Assembly: GCF_963583255.1 (NCBI RefSeq)
Contig: NC_084818.1
Coordinates: 14,882,222-14,946,221, forward strand
Direction of reading: 5' to 3'
DNA from: Pyrus communis
Taxonomy: Eukaryota; Streptophyta; Magnoliopsida; Rosales; Rosaceae
Length of the DNA: 64,000 bases
Of this stretch, positions 60,215 through 64,000 are shown piece after piece. A program made the translations under genes and the position numbers. The stretch's first letter is position 1. The number at the start of each line of letters is the position of its first letter. The notes under the pieces are model-generated. The model did not search any database. It was not told the DNA's origin and was given only the letters and a program-made list of their open reading frames with translations.

Positions 60215-61512
60215 AATAAAAGCTTTGCACGTAAATTTTTCTTTTTTAATTAAGACTTCATTTAACTTAAATAAAAGGCCCACAATTTTTTATCAGCACA
60301 ATACTCTAGCTTATCCATATTTACATAGGATTCGTTTGTTATGCTTGCTGCAATGTCCTAGTTTGTTTCAATGCATGTTTACTGTATTGATAAATTCTGA
60401 ATGATTTTATTTTTATCTCTTAATCTGTCGTCCCAATTTTTGGAAGTTGAAGTCAATTCAAACTCTTGTAATTGTTATATTTATTGATGGATTAAATTAG
60501 GGTTTGTGGTGTTGCTGCCGCATAAAAAATACCCAGGTCATCAGAGCATTTGTGTGGCTGCAGTATCACACACACATGCATTGAGATTTGTCATGCGCTT
60601 TACAGAGTATTGCTGCATGCATTAGGTTTTTGGGCTGCCACATGCATTAGATCAGTTGGGGTTTTTGGCTGCTATATTGACACACACAGGTACAGAGAAT
60701 TGATTGGATGCATTAGCTTTTTATCATTATTTTGACGAATTCTTTTAATGATGTGCGTTCTTTATTAGTTGATATTTTGATCTATTTTTGGGAGGAATTT
60801 GCACAATATCTAAGATAGAAATGCAATGCAGCCATTGTACTTCATTTGTTATTGCATGAAATATCATTTGAAAACAAACGTCTTTTAGAGCAGATCCAAG
60901 TGCACAGAGTGCCGTTTCCATTTCAGAAAAAGCAGTCTATTATTTGTGAGTGTCTTCAAGGAAAAATTTAGTTTCCATCATTGATTTTTCTTTGTGCTTT
61001 AACAAAAAATCAATTATGAAAATACGCCTAGTGATTTTCGTAATTGGTTGATTTTCAAAAATCATTTCATTTCATACATTCTGCATGATCGTGTCAGTAT
61101 CTTGTAAAGTTCGAGAAAAAGGTGATTGATGGCCGCGTAAGTGTCATGCTACTTCCACTCGAAGGCTAAAGAGAGATCGAGTAGCAAAGCGCGGAGACAA
61201 AACTACCTACTTGTATATGTGTCTAGTTGATGTGTTTTGTAAGTCTTTATGTACTTATTTCTCTTAGTGTTTGTCCTAGCTTGGGAACCGGATGATTTTC
61301 CAAGTGGTGGGTTTTACCTCGTTAAATCCTACATCCTATGTGCACTTTTTATTTATCTTTTTAACTGCATATGTGTAGGATAGCTTGATGTGTGATGTGA
61401 AGGTAGAATTAATTTGAGAACTGAAAATTAAATTGAAAATTAAATTGGATTTTTAAATTGGAACCTATTCACCCCCCTCTAAGTTAAACTAGTACCCATC
61501 CTAGAACTTTCA
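60215..61512 (+). repeat. 3' LTR of the copia element, 5' end missing
   Basis: It starts at AATAAAAGCTTTGCACG (60215-60231), the same 17 bases found at 53737-53753 in the 5' LTR, and then stays aligned to the LTR end. The first 224 bases of the LTR are replaced by the gag end. Confidence 0.85.
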
Positions 61513-61930
61513 GAAACTTTCTTGCAAAGTGCGGAGCTGAAATTCTAATTCGGAAACTCTCATGTCTAGAACAGAAAACAGGATCATAAGTTTGAGTAGT
61601 ATGAACCAAGATAAATGAGGACCTCAATTTTCTTAGAGTCTAATTTCTCAACAGATGTATTCTTGTAGTATATAATTATTTCCTCCTCCTTAGAGAAATT
61701 AGCAGATTTATTTACAATATAAACCATAACAATTTTAGTCTGTCCCTTCATTTTTGAGATCGGACAGAGCATAAGGTCGCAATGGATGCATTTAATCAGA
61801 AAACACTTGAGATTCCCACATATAAGTTAACAGAAATTACAGGCATGAACTATTTGATGAGATCATCAGTGTGCCTTACCCTAAAGGTTTCCCATGAAGA
61901 TGCAATATCTCTATTAACCGAGACATTCGT

Positions 61931-62007
61931 CCCCACCACCCCCACCCCCACCCCAGCCCGACCCCGCGCCCACCACGCCCCCCACCCCCACCCCCCCCCC
62001 CCCCCCC
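61931..62007. repeat. C-rich expansion in a GH5 pseudogene exon
   Basis: (CCCCCA)-like units followed by a run of about 17 C. On the minus strand it puts Gly/Val/Trp-rich residues between SADN and VNRDIASSWETF, where the family has only a few glycines. A GAC/AAC trinucleotide run lies nearby at 62193-62225. Confidence 0.8.
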
Positions 62008-62520
62008 AATTATCTGCAGATACATGCTTCTCCAAGGTCACTGACTTTAGTTACCAGTATTCCATCCTACATTTCAACATCCACAAACGGGTCAACTGCA
62101 ACGATAAGAAAACCCCAAAACAGGCAGACCTGAGAGTAGTGTCTCTTCCATTGCACCCAAGTTCATACCCTCTCCTATATCGCTCAAATAACAACAACAA
62201 CGACGACGACGACAACAACAACAAAAACCCAAAAACAATATACGAAACAAAATCTTAATCCAACCTTCCACAGCCAACTACCGTCCCAAATTCACTCCTC
62301 TCGCTTTAGAGTCCCCATGCAATCCATCCACTTGTATCAAGAAACAAAACATACAACTATTACAAAGAAAAGCAAAATTAGTAATTTTAATCATTTTAAT
62401 ATTTTCCAAGAAATTAATGGCATTGGAGACTTGGAGTTCACATGAGTACACTCCAGAGAAGATGAGCCAAGAGCACATCAGAAATGTGCATACCCCATTT
62501 GGTAAGAACAAGTTCCATCA

Positions 62521-62938
62521 AGAATGTTGGCTGCCAAAACTCCCAAAAAGCCAAATTATACACCCATCTGGGAGAATCTTAGTACTTCATTATCACCCAA
62601 ATTATATACCAAATTCACCCTTATAGCCATGCACAAAGATCACTAGGATTGCATGCCTTTTACATTAAATTAAATAAATATATTGTTAAACCTAGTTCAT
62701 AGTACAGACAAAGCAAAAACCATTAGGATAATTGATAATTTAGAAAGTTAGATATGTTGCAAGTGGTGAATTGTAACCCATTAGATCCTGGTTCTAACAC
62801 TCTTCTCCGCCTCCACCTCCCCCATCCATTTTTTTAGTGTAGATTAGTGTAGAATATTGCTTGTAACAAACAAAACATAAATATCTTATATTCAGGTTGC
62901 CTTTTATATCTCCACAAATTACTTAACTAGTTAGAGAA
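62521..62938. other. Spacer upstream of the GH5 pseudogene, no gene seen
   Basis: AT-rich. It would hold the former GH5 promoter on the minus strand; no clear TATA box was picked out. Confidence 0.4.
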
Positions 62939-63610
62939 TGTGATGTGGGGATCGAATAGACAAATTAGACCTTCTCACACTAGTGTGGTGTGAGACAATG
63001 TCTCTTTAATTAGAATTTAGTGGATAGAATGAATATGAAAAATCAAGTTTATTCATAGAGGAATAGTTATCTCTTCATGGTCAATGGACACGTCTTCATA
63101 AGTGGCAAGTTTGAGCTTGTACGTGATTCATTACGGCACACGTAACGTCTCATGATCAACTTGTTTGAGATTGTTATCCTCTTTGTTGAAACTAAGTTTA
63201 CGCACCACTTTGGATGGTAAAGTATGTGAGAACGGCTACCTACAAACAAGAGTAAACAACTGTGATTAACCTAAGTTACCAGTGTGGTACAAGCCAACAT
63301 GCCATAGAGAATTCATTCAATTCCTCACTGGATATACTCTCCATTTTCACATGGATTTTCTGACTACACTCCCTATACTAAGTATATGTGAGAAGATTCA
63401 TGTAAACATATTGGACGACAATATCGTCCCCTTGATATTAGGAGTAGAATTGATCCGTATGAATCAATGTAAATCATCTTTGTTTCCTTCCTAGAATAGA
63501 CTTCCTTGTATTATATAAGTCTTGTATTCAATTGTAAATCAATGAGAATATATTCAAAGTTGATTCCCATACTTCATATTTCTAAACCCTAGCCGAGTTA
63601 CCTTTCAACA
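62939..63610 (+). repeat. 5' LTR of a copia element (left border approximate)
   Basis: The right border is set by the primer site at 63611, directly after TACCTTTCAACA. The left border is a guess: TGTGATGTGGGG at 62939 or TGTGGTGTGAGAC near 62984 could be the start. A short inverted stretch, CTCACACTAGTGTGGTGTGAG, lies at 62974-62994. TATA-like TATATAAG lies near 63513-63520. Confidence 0.55.
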
Positions 63611-63622
63611 TGGTATCAGAGC
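63611..63622 (+). promoter_or_regulatory. Primer binding site, initiator tRNA-Met type
   Basis: TGGTATCAGAGC follows the LTR end exactly. It is complementary to the 3' end of plant initiator tRNA-Met, the most common plant copia primer. Confidence 0.85.
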
Positions 63623-63695
63623 ACCGTTTCTGGTGACTCTGAATACCCACACAGCTTCCGCAAATCCTAACAAACACAACATCACCTAAACCACC

Positions 63696-64000
63696 ATGGG
63701 CGATCCAATACCTAAGGCGTCCATTGACACCCAAAAACCTATGGAGACATTCACAGATGTCTCGAACCCTTTTATTATACACCCCTCAGATCAACCTGGG
63801 AATATCTTGGTCTCCAAAACACTTCAAGGAGACAACTACAATACCTGGAGTCGTGCTATGCGAATCAGCTTGAGCGCGAAAAATAAACTTGGCATGGTTG
63901 ATGGCACCATTGACCCTCCATCAGAGACTGACAAACAATTTGCATCATGGCAAAGATGCAATGATATGGTCCTTGCCTGGATTCTCAACTCAGTCCACGA
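63696..64000 (+). CDS. Copia gag polyprotein, N-terminal part, runs off the window
   Basis: The frame opens at ATG 63696, 73 bases after the primer site, and stays open to the window end (101 codons), so it does not end here. It reads LVSKTLQGDNYNTWSRAMRI, SAKNKLGMVDGTIDPPSE and WQRCNDMVLAWILNS, the copia gag N-terminal domain. The absence of stops in this first part leaves open that this copy is young. Confidence 0.85.
   Translation, partial: MGDPIPKASIDTQKPMETFTDVSNPFIIHPSDQPGNILVSKTLQGDNYNTWSRAMRISLSAKNKLGMVDGTIDPPSETDKQFASWQRCNDMVLAWILNSVH

Larger units (their letters stand above)
55095..60253 (+). pseudogene. Copia gag, split by a CACTA element
   Basis: The first exon-like piece (from ATG 55095 or 55107) reads MGSISHPPHFDG up to the CACTA at 55142. 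Reading resumes at 59273 as DNYVVWKAKMKLFM, then shifts frame near 59317 to GNKVWLVVEEGCEPPTIEE. The remaining 300 codons (59291-60253 frame) have gag features: EQFNYISKCTTGKEAWDII, DESFFDFYAKLSVIVNGYHN, KKILSSLPMRFLAKM and a zinc knuckle CHEYQGYGHIASEC near 60145-60185. The tail KKKKNKSF runs straight into LTR sequence. Broken by the insertion and by the frameshift. Confidence 0.85.
53513..61512 (+). mobile_element. Deleted copia element with CACTA insertion
   Basis: The 5' LTR begins TGTTAGTGTAAAA at 53513; the 3' LTR ends ACTTTCA at 61512. The element is flanked by perfect GAAAC copies (53508-53512 and 61513-61517). Inside there is only a gag gene; protease, integrase, RT and RNase H are absent. 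Without the CACTA at 55142-59272 it is about 3.9 kb. A degraded primer site (TTTCAATTGTCACCAAAGC, compare TTTCAATTGGTATCAGAGC) follows the 5' LTR. It sits in the GH5 pseudogene. Confidence 0.88.
51900..62511 (-). pseudogene. GH5 glucan 1,3-beta-glucosidase-like pseudogene, split by a copia element
   Basis: Minus-strand pieces follow the order of plant GH5 exo-glucanase-like proteins: a signal-peptide-like start (MFLPNGVCTFLMCSWLIFSG, near 62511); KARGVNLG...LAVEGWIK (62340-62230); VTLEKHVSADN then VNRDIASSWETF (62050-61870); CSFSATREPPSTLGTFHVEK and NKGRVHIRKMNGT (53490-53400); DFLGKPGWDDNAATFELTI then HGDYQLANGYGHSKA (52930-52785); AYDPDPPAP and NAFSWAQ (52620-52560); CIIDVHATPGSQN then MEHSASRDGS (52470-52320). 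Damage includes a stop in GGWL, frameshifts near 53435 and 52590, a stop near 52595 and a C-rich expansion in an exon. The catalytic glutamates were not found; the 3' part is lost or unreadable. The family hydrolyses beta-glucans, probably in the cell wall. Confidence 0.8.

Noticed and set aside
61782..62258. 158-codon plus-strand frame
   Set aside because: It is the antisense of GH5 pseudogene exons plus C-rich and GAC-repeat sequence.

Overview
This window looks like nuclear DNA from a flowering plant. Genes have introns with GT/AG borders, there is a Cassandra TRIM pair carrying 5S rRNA-like sequence, and most of the DNA is nested LTR retrotransposons, CACTA, hAT, SINE, MITE and LINE sequence. 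The retroelement families and the gene set suggest a woody rosid, possibly Rosaceae (apple/pear group). That placement is inference from memory of repeat families, not a search result.

Only two host genes look intact. One is a UDP-glucose 6-dehydrogenase gene (UGD, minus strand, 19971-21416, single coding exon, 481 codons) with an intron in its 5' leader. The other is an eight-exon P-type ATPase of the P3B class (plus strand, 47375-51608, 943 residues by my splicing), related to bacterial MgtA and to petunia PH1, which works at the vacuolar membrane. A third host gene, a GH5 glucan 1,3-beta-glucosidase-like gene on the minus strand (about 51900-62511), is a pseudogene. It carries stops, frameshifts and a C-rich expansion, and an 8-kb copia element has landed in it.

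Layout. 1-6080: minus-strand Ty3-gypsy remnant (RT, protease-like, gag, PBS, 5' LTR) with an LTR-like insertion at 2284-3411. 6808-10192: a TIR element with TAA target duplication that carries a gene fragment; a 2.3-kb solo LTR sits two bases from its right end. 10946-15584: decayed Ty1-copia, broken by a gypsy LTR and internal fragment (15585 to about 17180), followed by a minus-strand L1 fragment. 19971-22170: UGD and its leader. 22422-23262: MITEs and tRNA-type SINEs. 24830-40918: a 16-kb CACTA element with TGT duplications, swollen by a gypsy element (26917-36926, itself holding a solo LTR) and by two Cassandra elements. 41794-46779: a complete Ac-like hAT element whose transposase has one in-frame stop. 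47375-51608: the PH1-type ATPase. 53513-61512: copia element in the GH5 pseudogene, with its gag split by a second CACTA (55142-59272). 62939-64000: start of another copia element running out of the window.

The main result is a nesting history that can be read at base resolution from matching target-site duplications: GATGC, TAA, TGT, AGTAT/AGGAT, TGGGC, AACAC, ACTT, ATAAATTC, GAAAC, TGG and an 11-bp SINE duplication. The two CACTA elements share a tandem array of about 330-350 bp per unit and palindromic subterminal motifs, so they belong to one non-autonomous family. One of them carries gene-like cargo. I found no CRISPR, operon or prokaryote-like system, and no convincing tRNA or rRNA gene.
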